The notes under the pieces: generated by a model
Seen by the model: only the letters and a program-made list of their open reading frames with translations
Database searches by the model: none
Told to the model about the DNA's origin: nothing
DNA from: Daphnia carinata
Taxonomy: Eukaryota; Arthropoda; Branchiopoda; Diplostraca; Daphniidae
DNA length: 64,000 nucleotides
Direction: 5' to 3'
NCBI RefSeq assembly: GCF_022539665.2
Contig: NC_081337.1
Location: 6,734,679-6,798,678 of the forward strand
In this document: positions 49,104-63,000 of the stretch, one piece after another
Layout: the number at the start of each line of letters is the position of its first letter
Numbering within the stretch: position 1 is the first letter of the stretch
Program-made: the position numbers and the translations under genes

Positions 49104-49221
49104 GTCAGGATGGCCGAGCGGTCTAAGGCGCCAGACTCAAGTGTAAAAACTTTCCGTGTCCAACGGATGGAAGAATTCTGGTCCTCAACAGAGGGCGTGG
49201 GTTCAAATCCCACTTCTGACA
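49104..49221 (+). tRNA. tRNA-Leu(CAA) with a 34-nt intron
   Basis: The acceptor stem GTCAGGA (49104-49110) pairs with TTCTGAC (49214-49220), with discriminator A at 49221. The A box GATGGCCGAGCGG and B box GGTTCAAATCC are both present. The anticodon stem CCAGA/TCTGG encloses anticodon CAA at 49138-49140. The intron (49142-49175) begins one base after the anticodon, the canonical position; CAA-decoding tRNA-Leu genes commonly carry introns in animals. A T4 run shortly downstream can end Pol III transcription. Confidence is high because all arms pair. Confidence 0.95.
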
Positions 49222-50666
49222 TCTATTTTACAATTTTTATGAACGTTTCCGTGTTGTGATGAAATGTTCAAAGAGAAACTTTCTATTACGTCAGGTTTTC
49301 ATATGCTTATTAAAAACATTTGTTACCGTTTTTTCTGTTTATGTCTGACATTTTTTATTTCCTGAAAAATACAAAATCAATTTCAATTCAAAATTCAATA
49401 TAACATTTTTTTCCTATTAAAAAATAATATTATTAAATCTAAATAACTATATATGTATCTGATTCAAAAATTAACAAGGAACACGAAAATGAAATTTTTT
49501 TTACGTAGAGTTTATGGTTTTTGAATAATCAAAGAAGTTTGATGTGTCACGCTAACGCTGTAGCGTACTGGCGCGCTAATAATAGTTTCGATTCGCCAGA
49601 AAGAGAAACATGTAGCAACATTAGAACAAACATTAGAACCATGTATTTAAAGCGAAATCTAAAATTTTGCCAAAATTGAAAAAATGAGAAGGCTATAGCC
49701 TTCCCACTTTTGTCAAAATCGGAAAAAATCGAAATCTTTCGGAAAGCGATGAAAATCCCACAGTATACCCCAATTTAAACGCTGATTCAGAGAATACCGT
49801 TTGTTTTTTTTTGTCAAGTAAGCCGTTTTTGAAATAATCGTAATTTAAAGATAAAGTCGGGCTTATTTTTTTAGTCGGGCTCATTTTTTTAAGCCCAACT
49901 TAAAGTTTTTTACGTTTTATTCAAAAACTGTGATTCCCACGAGAATAAAATCCTCATATTTGTGATGCCCTCTTAATTCTGCATCAGAACCATGTATTTA
50001 AAGCGAAATCTAACCTTATCACTTTTGCAATTTTCTTCAAATCCTAGGTTTCATTAAAAATACATTATTCCGATTCGAAATTGATCGCTGATCACGAAAA
50101 TGGGGTATGTTTTTATATCAGGCTCCTACTTTTTGAATTAACCGTAAAAAACAGAAAGTCGGGATTATTTAGTCGGGCTTAAAATTTTTTCGGTCAGTGT
50201 ATGTAGAAAATTAGCTAGAAACGTGACCGGTAGATGGCGTAGCTGTAAAAAGAAAAAAAGGCCAGTATTTTTTATTTTTATTTTGGGTAAAACGGATTGC
50301 CATATTGCCATAGATTGGCATATTTTCATGTACTTGTTAAATTAAAACTCTCATATTGATTGAATTTCCCGAAAAGTTTAATGTTATTAGCCATCTATTT
50401 GCATTGTTTGCACAATTCCTCGTATTCACTTCGGAACCAGGAAGTTGACGGAAAGGGAAGGTTGGTGTTATTGCCACCTCAAAAATTCAGCAATCGTCGA
50501 TCGCATCGTTGACCTTGCACATCATCAAATGTTGTGTTGACAGCACCGAAGTGTAATACCAAAACATTATTGTGCAGTCGACAAACGTGCACCTTAATGT
50601 CAGCCACGCTAGACTAGTTTTCCTCTGTTTTATGTTTTTATCACGAACCCAATTAAGTTGTAAAAC
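49222..50666. other. A/T-rich intergenic region
   Basis: No gene. It contains a diverged tandem duplication (listed separately), a 16-bp perfect palindrome GAAGGCTATAGCCTTC at 49688-49703, and the upstream region of the TMEM64-like gene. No clear TATA box was recognised before 50667. Confidence 0.6.
49635..50200. repeat. Diverged tandem repeat, unit about 350 bp
   Basis: An identical 28-nt block starting AGAACCATGTATTTAAAGCG occurs at 49635-49662 and 49986-50013. Each copy is followed by a (C)ACTTTTG element and, about 200 nt later, by paired AGTCGGG motifs (49855-49885 and 50156-50180). The order is the same in both copies, so this is an old tandem duplication or a two-copy repeat element. 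The family is not recognised. Confidence 0.65.
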
Positions 50667-51683
50667 ATGGGGCCTCCAAGTCCTTTCAAATCGACGACAG
50701 CTGTGTTTTCCCTAGACGAGGAGAACAACTACAGTAGTCTTAATACAGTTTCACTCAATAGAACTTCGTTTGTGTCGGGGCCGATGTGTCAGTGCTTACT
50801 TTCACTTTTAACCCTAGCTATCATGGCTTGCTTTGTCTTCATGTTTCGGGATTCCATATATCATGTTTTGTTGTGGATAGAGAAACAGGATACTTGGGTT
50901 ACATGTATTATGTTTACCGCCCTCTTCACAATTGTGTCACTCCCTTTAACTTGGGGTTATATACTGCTCAATCTTGCGTGTGGATACTTGTTTGGGATGC
51001 TAGCTGGTATTTTGGTTGTTACTACTACAGCAGCAGTTGGGGTATTTTGTGCACATGTTATTGTGAAGCAGCTCTGCCTCGGATTCATCACTACAAAACT
51101 TCTCAACTCCCACAGTCTCCGTGCATTTGTCAATGTTATATCTGGACCTCAAGCTTTCAAAGTTGTTGCTTTTGCAAGGCTCACTCCTATACCATTTGGA
51201 CTTCAAAATGCAATCTTTGCTGTATGGTCCTCTCATTTGTTCTTTCATATTATTCCATATCTCGTCATGTTTTTTTTGTTATTAATATCTTTTCTTCTTT
51301 GCATTGTGATCACATTTTTAGGGAAGCTCAATCGGTGTTGGCCGTTATATGTTGGCAACAGCATTGGGTCTATTGCCTACTCAAGTAATCAATGTTTATT
51401 TGGGCAGCACATTACGATCCATGCAAGATGTCCTTACTGACGATAATACCGCAACAACTGGATACGTCGTATTCTGCATTCAGGTCTTGTAGAAAATTAG
51501 ATATCATGTATATTTAGTTTTTAATTCCCATGTTGATATCAGGTTGCTATCAGTATTGGCTTGATGACCTATGTTGTTAGAAGAGCAAAACAAGAGCTGC
51601 AAAAAATTGTGCTGTTGACCACCAACACTCTACATAAAGTGGAACTCGGATTGCCCGACGAACCATTCAGCAATAAATGTTGA
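50667..51683 (+). CDS. TMEM64-like VTT/DedA-domain membrane protein (285 aa)
   Basis: Exons: 50667-51221, 51322-51483, 51543-51683, all phase 0. After a polar N-terminus of about 40 residues come several hydrophobic segments. Family motifs are visible: LPLTWGYILLNLACGYLFG, then a helix with AHVIVKQ, then ARLTPIPFGLQNAIFA split by intron 1 from GSSIGVGRYMLATALG and LLPTQVINVYLGSTLRSM. This pattern matches vertebrate TMEM64, a VTT-domain (SNARE-associated) protein of intracellular membranes; relatives TMEM41B and VMP1 are lipid scramblases. TMEM64 itself has been tied to ER calcium handling. Scramblase activity here is inference. The start is the first Met, and the length is a little under that of vertebrate TMEM64. 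Confidence 0.88.
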
Positions 51684-52181
51684 TTATTAACAACATTGAC
51701 TTCTGACAAAAGAAAGCTTATGCACTTCAATGTTCGCAATATTCACTCCGTTTGATAATTAGTTGAAACGCATGAATTATTGTATTTCAGTGTGTTCATC
51801 ACTATGTATTTTTTAGTAATAATTCCTGCCGCCCAGTTTCCCCTGGTTGAGCTGGCTCTCAATTCACAGTTCGTGGGGCACGGCTGCTTTACCAATGTTA
51901 GATATTTATTGTGTTTTGTTTACTGACAAATTGACAATCAAGCTCTTCCCGTGCAGTGCCTACAATTTAACAAAGTACTTAACTTTAAGCAATATGTTCA
52001 CCTTGTCTCAGTTTACCCCTCATAATAACATGAATACGACTCTGGCAGCATTTTATCAATTCCATTCAGATGATCTAGTCCATGTTAGGCATCTGTTCCA
52101 ATGTATTTTTGCACATGCAAATTATATGGCTGCTAATAGGCGGGACGACTCGGGGAAAAAAAAATATTGATATTCTACCAA

Positions 52182-52187
52182 TTTATT
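52182..52187 (-). terminator. Probable polyadenylation signal of the AGXT2-like gene
   Basis: TTTATT on plus (AATAAA on minus) lies about 160 nt past the stop codon. Confidence 0.45.
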
Positions 52188-52294
52188 TAAAAATGACCCT
52201 TTTAGAGTAAGTCGTATTATATGTCCCTCGGCAATACACATAATTAATATTTATGCATTTTTTTTTGTAACCAATCACTCTAAATCTGACAAAC

Positions 52295-52300
52295 AATAAA
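52295..52300 (+). terminator. Probable polyadenylation signal of the TMEM64-like gene
   Basis: AATAAA about 610 nt after the stop codon, inside the predicted 3' UTR of the opposing gene. Confidence 0.4.
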
Positions 52301-52348
52301 AAAACCCGTTTTCTTACCAGTTATGAAAGTTTGAACCATATTTGTTTT

Positions 52349-54611
<2,263 letters not shown>

Positions 54612-55437
54612 TTTTGAGCAACTGAATCGAGTCAGAGCGGCATCTAGCAGAGCGCTTTAACTTATGCGCCGCATTGAATCCCGGTTGGCTGTACGTAAAC
54701 GATATGTCCCGAGCAGTCCCGAAAACTTATATGGTAATGCTTTAGCAGCCTCGATTGTCTACATGCCTATCCAAGGTCAAATAAAAATCTAAACAACAGC
54801 TATGTGGCACAACGTTGCCATCCTCTTAAAATTCAATTTCAAAGGAAGAATTCATTTATATATAAATTCTTCATTTTATTCGCCCTCACTCTCTTTGGAT
54901 ATCAGTAAGCAATTTAATGCCATACCATGATACATTGAAAAGCAGCTTCACTACTATTTCTAAAGGATCGCATAAACAATACGTAAATCTAATTCGAAAA
55001 TTTCTGTATGCATCCGTTGCGAGGGAGAGACTACCAATTCAATTCACTATCAGGGGCTGGTCTAAACAAAAAGCCAAGCATTGACCAAGACATAAGGTAT
55101 CATACAAACTACGCATTTCTTTTGATTCTACTTCACTTCGATAGATATAAATCGATCTAACTGATGCGATTAGGTTGTACACCTTTCAACATTGGCGTAA
55201 CATATCAAGTTATCGTACGGCCTTCCAGCACAAAGTCGAGAATGTAAATACAAAAGAAAAAAAAAAATTAACAAATAAATAAAACCTTAAAAGAAAGTCA
55301 GAAGGTCGAACGGGCATCGTTGCCCCCTCGGGCGACAAGTTGATATGGGGAACTGGCCAAACAAGTTAAAGCCTTTGAAATTAGTGAAGTCGTAGTTTTG
55401 AATTGTGTTCTCGACCCTATCAGTCAGTGTATCAAAA
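54612..55437. promoter_or_regulatory. Bidirectional promoter region, AGXT2-like / METTL27-like
   Basis: The 826 bp between two divergent start codons hold no coding frame I can support. TCAGTCAGT at about 55420, just before the METTL27-like start codon, resembles the arthropod initiator. No TATA box stands out. Whether regulation is shared is inference from head-to-head placement. Confidence 0.45.
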
Positions 55438-57027
55438 ATGGCTGATACTGCCAGTGATCCTACGGCCGATCGTTGCCAACTGAACGCGACTCTCAGCTCA
55501 TCTGTTCATGACAAAAATGAGCTTTTACGTTTCTACCAACAATGGAGTGACAAATATGACGAGGTAATGTTGCACAATTGAACCTACCTTACCTTGTTTT
55601 GACAAAATGGCAGTTATGTCAAATGAAGACTACTTGCTTGCTAACACTTGACAGGCATGCAGGCTATGAAGTGTCAAGTGTCTAGCTCGTTTGGCCATAA
55701 GGTGCTGTCGGCCTACGAAAGCTAAATTTTTCGTTCATTTTCTTTTCTATTATTGGATCTTTTTTGGACAATCGTTAAATCAACGTTGCCAGTTTTAAGA
55801 ACAAATTTAGCGAGAATTCAGAAAGTGTCATCGAAAAAAAAAAAGAAACACAAATTTCTTCTTTTCATTTTTCTCCTTTTTTCTTACTTTGCAACCAAAA
55901 AGAGCTGACACGGAGGTGCAATTACGTAAATATAAAAATAACAAAATAACGAAATAAAGAATCGGTGAAAACGATCATGCGTGTGGGAACTCGGTTAGTC
56001 GGTCTTGCGGTTTGGCTTCGTGGCGTGAACTTTTTCCTCCACGTGAAAAAAAACACGCATGTGTCATTCCCGCAGCAATGGCACTAAATGGTACTGCGCC
56101 ACCGCGAGGTTTCAAATATGTGCGACTCGAGCTTTTTTTTAAAATTTTTTTTATTATTATTTCAGCTTTCTAATAATAAAGAAAAATAATAAAAGCTCAC
56201 TAATTGTTCATTATTGTTGTGTCTTTCTTAATTTTCTCACCTTTTTTTCCCACATCGATGATCGTATGCGGATTAGGATTTCCGAACGGAGCATTACATC
56301 GGACCTTGTTTGACCGTCGAGGCCGTTTGCGAGCTCATTCCCGATGAAAAACGTGCTGACGTCACGGTGTTGGACGTTGCCGCCGGCACTGGATTGGTCG
56401 GTTTGGAAGTAAACAATTTAATAACCCATTAACGACTGAGGCAATTAACTTGACCGTCTTTCCTAATTCGTTTATCACCCAGTTAGCGAAAAATGGTTTC
56501 AAGGTGATCGATGCTATTGACGGATCGGAAGCCATGCTAACTAAATTACGCCAAAAGGGCATTTACAGATGCACAACACAGGTGACTAATTCCATTTCGA
56601 ACAATGTTTACTGATTCTAATATTCGTGGTAACAGGCTATGCTGGGCAATGGCCAAGATAGCAGATCTCTACCAGAAAATGCATATGACGTTGGTACGTT
56701 CATGTGCTTAATTATTAGAAATGTTTTAATAATTGCGTGTTGCTTATCTGTTGGACAGTAACGAGCTCCGGTGGGTTCGTTCCCGGTCATTTGCCTGTTT
56801 CGGCCGTGCACGATCTCATTCGCATGTGCAAACCAGGCGGGTTGATTGTCATCGTGATGCGTTACGAATACCTGAGCACTTGCGAGGAGCTGCGTCCATT
56901 AGAGCCGCTGATGATCGAGCTGGAGCACAAGAGTCCGAGTTGTTGGAGCCGACTGAAGCGCCACATCAGTCCAAACTACCTCCTCGACAAGGACGGCATT
57001 GTCTTTGTCTATCGAAAATCTTTGTGA
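55438..57027 (+). CDS. METTL27: METTL27-like (WBSCR27) SAM-dependent methyltransferase, 227 aa
   Basis: Exons: 55438-55563, 56277-56408, 56483-56581, 56636-56693, 56759-57027. The N-terminal YQQWSDKYDEDFRTEHYIGP resembles the WA..YD entry of the family. SAM motif I is VLDVAAGTG (73-81); D99 in AIDGSEAML sits where the ribose- or adenosine-contacting acid is expected; SSGGFVPGHLP and CKPGGLIVIVMRYEYL complete the Rossmann core. The length is near that of vertebrate METTL27. The methyl acceptor of this family is not known to me. The first intron (713 nt) contains a strong hairpin. The start is the only Met upstream in frame, with a purine at -3. The stop is followed almost at once by AATAAA. 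Confidence 0.88.
55640..55686 (+). other. Hairpin in METTL27-like intron 1
   Basis: GCTAACACTTGACA (55640-55653) pairs with TGTCAAGTGTCTAGC (55672-55686): 14 pairs with one bulged base and an 18-nt loop. The arms are much better matched than chance in this A/T-rich intron. It is smaller than most animal pre-miRNAs but not excluded; an inverted-repeat relic is the alternative. Confidence 0.6.
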
Positions 57028-57028
57028 A

Positions 57029-57034
57029 AATAAA
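57029..57034 (+). terminator. Polyadenylation signal of the METTL27-like gene
   Basis: AATAAA begins two bases after the TGA stop, so the 3' UTR may be only about 20-30 nt. Confidence 0.55.
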
Positions 57035-60000
57035 ATGTTGAAAAGATTTTAGTTCTCTCCCTTTTTCTTTTACTCCCTCTTCCATAACGTTGTCGTCGGC
57101 GGTGCAATCATAAGTTCGTATTTTTTGATGGAAGACGCAGCGTCTGAAAGTCACCGCAACAACAACCTGAACGACCTTCTTCATCTCTTGCGAATAATAA
57201 TAATAATAAAAAAAAAGACGTAATAAAATAATATAAAGGAGACACAAAAAGAAAATGAGGCATTCGAAATTCTTCAGCGCTGTAAAACAGAAAAAAAAAA
57301 GAAACTGGAAAATAGCGAATGGAAAGTGACGGGCTATCGCATCATCACCGCTGGAAGTGAAAGAATCGTCTTAGTCCCGCGGCGGGAGTCGGCGGCTCGG
57401 GTCCTCCCGTTCGGTCGTTTAGTCCCGATATTGGAACGCGTGACGCTAGATGGTGCCAGCCGTGATTTTCGCTGGTCTACTCACATTTTGCTTGGAAACA
57501 AGAAAAATAAAAAAAAAAAATTATCCGAAAAGCCGGATTTGCTTGTGCCAATATGGAACGAGACTAGCCATGACGATTCCTGTTGTTGCAAAACGTGATC
57601 GCCAGCAGGCAAATCCGCTGGGTAAAGAAAGAAAAAACGGTTGAAAACAGCAAAATAAAACGAGTGGGAAAATAGAAAAGTTTTATGGATGTTTCTTTTT
57701 TTTTTAATTATTATTATTGAAAAACAAAATATAATCGGACACGTCATGAAGCCAATCCATTTCTTCTATTAGGAGAGGTATCTCACCAAAAACACGTCGC
57801 CTTTCTATCTGGACATCCACCTTCCCCCTAAAAAAAAAATAGATAAAATAAAAGAAACTTAACATTTTCAGTTGTGTACCCAATTTCTTTTAAGTTATTA
57901 AAAAGAAAAAAAAAAAAGGTTTTCGAGTTCGAGTTTTCGATATCGACCTGTTTTGCACTTTCACGTTATCAGTGATAGGGAACCAGCCAAGCATTTAGGG
58001 GACAGGGCCAACCATTCGTCACCTTCGAGAAAATCTTTCGTTTCTTCAGAGAAGGGAATGAAGTGGAGGAACAAGGATGGGTATACAAACATTGGATAAC
58101 GTTAAGAACCAGGACGAACCATCATCCCTCCGTACCCTATAAATAACATCTCCAATACATCGCAGCGGCGCTCATCCAGGCCAAGTGAAAATCTCAAATA
58201 TTCAAAAGAAAAAAAAAAAAAAAAAAGAAAAAGATGAGACACCACAGAGAAATGTCTCTGATGGATTGACGTACGAAATCCCCCACCAAAAAAAAAGTAG
58301 AACTGATTCACGAACATTCTCTTCCATTTTATTGTGCGGTTTTTTTTTTCAGATTTTCCGGCGTGATAATTAGACAGTTTTTTTTTTTCTTCTTCTACCA
58401 ACCCCCCCCCCCCCCCATCTCTCTCCTCCAACTTTCTTTCCCCCTTTTTTTCTTCTTCTAGTAAATAGTAAGTGAGCGAGAGAGAGGGAGAGAGAGAGAG
58501 AGGTCGTGTGAAACATTCGGCCCCGCTGCTGGGACGTGCGGCACTGCGGCAGGCATATGGATCCTCCAAGTAATAAATAAGTATGGCTTGTAATTGAGTT
58601 GGAGATGATGGCCGCCCCTCTCTCTCGGAGAAGCAAACCCAAAGAGAGTCGCACAGGCCGGGTACACGAATAGCAGAGAGATGGCCGCCTTCAAAAGAAA
58701 AACACAGAGGGAAAGAGAAGCGGACTCGTTGGGGCTGTCCCAAATTAAATTACACACCTCCACCGATAGGGACCGCGCGCTGAGAGGAGGCACGAATAAG
58801 AGTATAGAGAAGCGTTAGGGCTTGTGTGGTGCCTTCTTAACGATCCCGAAAGAAGAGAAAAGGTCAGCCGGGGTCGCCCGATCACAGGTGGCAGCGACCA
58901 GATACTCGTGTTGCATCTAGCTCTATTTTCCCTAATTAAATTCCGCCCAAGTCGTATCGTTACGGGAGTCTCTTTTCTATTTTTATATTGGGGGGTGTTC
59001 AGCTCAACCTGTCGGGTTGCTGCTGGGTCCGTGACACTCATCAGACACCTCCTCTTTTCTTTCAAAAAGAGAAGAAAAAAAAATTAATGATAATTGTTGA
59101 AAGTATGCGAATGAACGGCTTTTTTTTTTTTTTGCTCATACGCATGCTTGTGTGCGATCATGTCTATTATTTGCATCGTGTAGTCGGCATAGGTGTTCGT
59201 GTAGGTGAGAGGCATCTAGTGAAGTACACATAAGAGTTTAGAAAAAAAAAAAAAAAAGAAAAAAAATGAGGAAAGGCCAGGAATCTTGCTGGGCCGGAGC
59301 TGCTGCGTGCCGTTCCCACAGTGATGCCGCCCAGTCGAGTCGTGCAGTGAAAGCCAAAAGCATCAATTGGTTGGCTGGCTGTTTTGCTGGGCTATATACT
59401 GATGTGTTTCTAAGCAAATGAGGCCGATAGCTTAGTGCCATGACTGCCTAAGACTTTTTTTTTTTTTCGTTTCCTTTTTGTTTTTATTAGAATTTTTTAA
59501 AAAGATTTTTCTTCTGTTTCTCGACATCTTTTTCGACACACTACACATGCACGGCCCATCAACTGGTGCCGGAGTTTCAGAGCGGCTCGACACATTCATT
59601 CGATTTCATCGCACATTTGTTTCCTAATAACGCACGAAGGCAATAGATGATTCTTATTTCCTTCTTTTCTTTTACGACTGCCATCAGCGAAATAATTTTT
59701 GTGTGTTCCTCCATGCAGTTTAACATCAACCCAACAGTTGGCCATCTTTAGTTTTGCAGGGTCTTGTCCAGAAACCCTTCAAAGCGAATGGCGAATGAGA
59801 TGTTACTCCGCTTTCATTTGAGGAATAGAGGACGCAAAAGAATCGCACACATTTCGTTTGATGTTTTTAAAGCACGAAACACAGAAAAACAAAGACTTCG
59901 AAAACATTTGCTTTATAGTTTTGATGCAATGCATCCTTTTCTTTATGACATAATTTTTTTTTTTTTTTGTCTTGGTCTACGACATACGAGACGTACTTTG

Positions 60001-63000
60001 GAGTTTTCAGCTTGGCTAGGGCCGTGTCGTTGGTGTTCCACGACGCGAGTCCAACGGCTTTCAAACGCATCTAGCCAACACATCGGCTCCCATCTCACTA
60101 GACGATCGACCTAGCTAAACTTTAAGGGTTTTTCGAGTCCGGAAATCGCGATACGCTTTGAAATGTGGCCGAGGAAAAGTTAAAGTATCTGACGCGTGCC
60201 GCCCTTTTTTTTGTGTGTAACATTTTTTAGTCACTTCGTTTGGCTATTTTTTTTTTAAATTTTTGTCGCTATGTATGTATTTCTAATTAAGTTGGATAGA
60301 ACGTGTCGTTGATACCGCCGTTGGTGAAGAATGTGGATTCTTTTTTATTTTTCGTTCTCATTTGATACGGTAAGAAATTAAAGAGATAGACACACTTGGT
60401 AATACATAACGAGACAGATTGCTTCAAGCGATTTAAAGCCACAGGTCGTTTGTTCATGAAATGCCGTCCGCATGGGGGAAATGACAAATCGTCATTGGCT
60501 TTACAACCATTCATCACCTTGCTTTTTTTTTTTAAAACTTATATTTTATTTTAGAGAAAAAAAAAACAAAAAAAAAGACCTGTTGCTTTTTTTTGTGTGA
60601 CCGTGTTTTTGTTTGTTTTTGGTTTTAGGGCTTGTTCTTCTTCTTTTCTGATAAATACCACAAGGTATAAAAACCATCTATCCAAAGTGTCTAGGTCTTG
60701 TCTTTTATCATCAGATTTCAGGAATAATAATAATCCACAAAAACAGGTAAAACGAAAGAAAAAAAAAAAGGGAAACGCACGAAAAGAATTCCAGAAAAAT
60801 AAAAAAATAAAATAAACACAAAATAAAATAAACTTTCTTTGAACCGCTTGATGAACCGGTCGGCCACCACGACAACTCTGTCTAGTTACCTGTGCGTACA
60901 TATAAACGACACCGGGACCGGTAAAGCTCGCTTGTCGTTGTCGAATCACAAAAAAAAAAAAAAAAAAAAAAAAAAATTCTTGTTTCTCCTCCCTTCGTCT
61001 AGTCAAATTTATTTCCCAATTATTGGCGTGTGTGTGTTTTTTTTCTTCTTTCTTTTAGGAACGTGATTGCCGTTACGCTGAAAGAAAAAAAAATACAAGG
61101 CAAAACAAAAAAAAAAAAAAAATTAAAATTAACAAATCACACACACACACACACACACACAAAAAAAGAAACTTGAAAATATAACGGAGTTTTCACGAGA
61201 GAGAAAGGTCGTTCCGGGGTCACGAACGCAACTTTTGTTCATGTCTCTTTTCTCTTTCTCCCTACACACACACACACTCGCACACCTTTTTCGTCCCGAA
61301 ATATTTAAAGGGTGGAACGTTTCATTTTTTTTTCTCTCCGAAAAATTCAAGAAATCCCCCCTCTATCGAAAGAAGAAAAATGATAGAAAAAAAAGGGCAC
61401 ATTGATTATTGGAGATAAGTAAGATGCCGCCATCTTCGTCTGCCATCATTGATCATGTATTGCCTTAGCTGCGTCATTGATGCATAAAACCCCGACGAGT
61501 GGGAGAGACCCAAGTTTTCTTCTTTTCCCCTCTTTATCAAACACACACCTTTAGCCGCCTGGCCTTGCTGGCCAATATTTTTTAAATTTTATTTCTAACA
61601 AAAATTCCCCCCCCCCCTTTTTTTTCATGACCGTTGAAGTTTTTATCCCGTAAATTCCCTTGGCCGGGTGACACGGATCAACGACCGCACAAATATAATT
61701 TCAAGAAAAAACAATTCAAAATGATCGGTGAGTTATCGAGACGGCAATAGGTCGAACGCGATTAAGAACAAACGGGGCAAAAGAAAACGCTCGGAATTCA
61801 ACGAAAAAAAAAAAAAAGGAAGACGAATGAACGTTTGAAAGAAAAACGATGGAACGCGTTCTTGAGTCGTCAACTATATATTTACACGATTGGAAACGCG
61901 TGTTGCATGATGGCTCCCCGTCGATGAAGACATTTCATCTTTTTTCTTTTTCTCCCCTCTCCCCTAACGTCGGTATTCCTCCCTCTCTTCATTTTTCTCT
62001 TTGCCGAGTTATTCCCGTGTTTATTTTTCTACCAATAAGAAATAATGTCTCCATTTTCCCAACTCAAAAAAAAAAAAAAAAAAAATGTCAGGGAAAAAAA
62101 TACAGTTATTCCGAAAGCTTACAATCGGCCTAACCTTTTTTTCTTTTCTTTTTTTTTTTTATATTTACAAAAAATAAAAATCTACAAACGTATATTGACA
62201 CACGGAGCAAAGACGTGTATGATCTGGTCGACTGATAATCGGCCGCACGGACCGCTTGCGTCAACAAATGCTCGTGCGTGCATCAGGTAGAGAGAGGGGG
62301 GAGGGAGGCCCAACCTGACGCATTCACACTGTGTGTAGGCCTAAACACGGAGACATGTGTACACGTTGGTGTAACACGTTTTGTATGTGTCCGTGTTCGT
62401 CGTTTTCCGAAGCTTGTGTATAGACTCTTGTGTGTGATCCGATATTGGCCTTCAGCGTTGGTTGAGCGATGATCTATTCACGTTCTCAGCTTCTCGCCCC
62501 ATTTCCTCTCTGATGTTCATCGACGTGTAGATGCGGCACAACAACAGCGTAGGAGAAACGGGCAAAGGTGGACCTTTTTTTTCTTTTTATTCCCTTTCAA
62601 ACAAAAATGCGCCGTCTGTGACATCGACAGTGAAATATTGAGAAGCGATGGGCTCGCGCATTCCAAAACATGTGCCGCCTTTCTACATCTCTCTCTTTCT
62701 ATACATCCATCGTTTCGAATCCTGGAGCATTTTCTGTTTTAAACAAAAAAAAAAAAAAAAAAAAAATACAAAGAGCTATGCAAGCGATTTTTTTTTTTTT
62801 TTTTTTTGCTCTCGTCCCGAAAGAAAAACGAGGCTTCGTTTTAGTTTGAGATGTTTTTCTAATTAAAAAAAAAAAAAAATAAGGTGAGTAAATGAAGTCT
62901 ATAGACGATGGCTATACAAGCCGCAATTCTCACTCTTAAATGGGATTGTAAAGCGAGATGGATGACGAAGGAGGTCACGAAAAGGACACAGTCACACCTA

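Larger units (their letters stand above)
51684..52348. other. Convergent 3' UTR region
   Basis: It lies between the stop codons of the TMEM64-like gene (+) and the AGXT2-like gene (-). A plus-strand AATAAA is at 52295-52300 and a minus-strand AATAAA (TTTATT on plus) at 52182-52187. If these are used, the two 3' UTRs overlap by at least 110 nt. A 107-codon frame at 51847 has no family resemblance and is probably chance. Confidence 0.55.

Noticed and set aside
51847-52170. 107-codon frame downstream of the TMEM64-like gene
   Set aside because: It lies in the probable 3' UTR, has no family resemblance and a low-complexity end.
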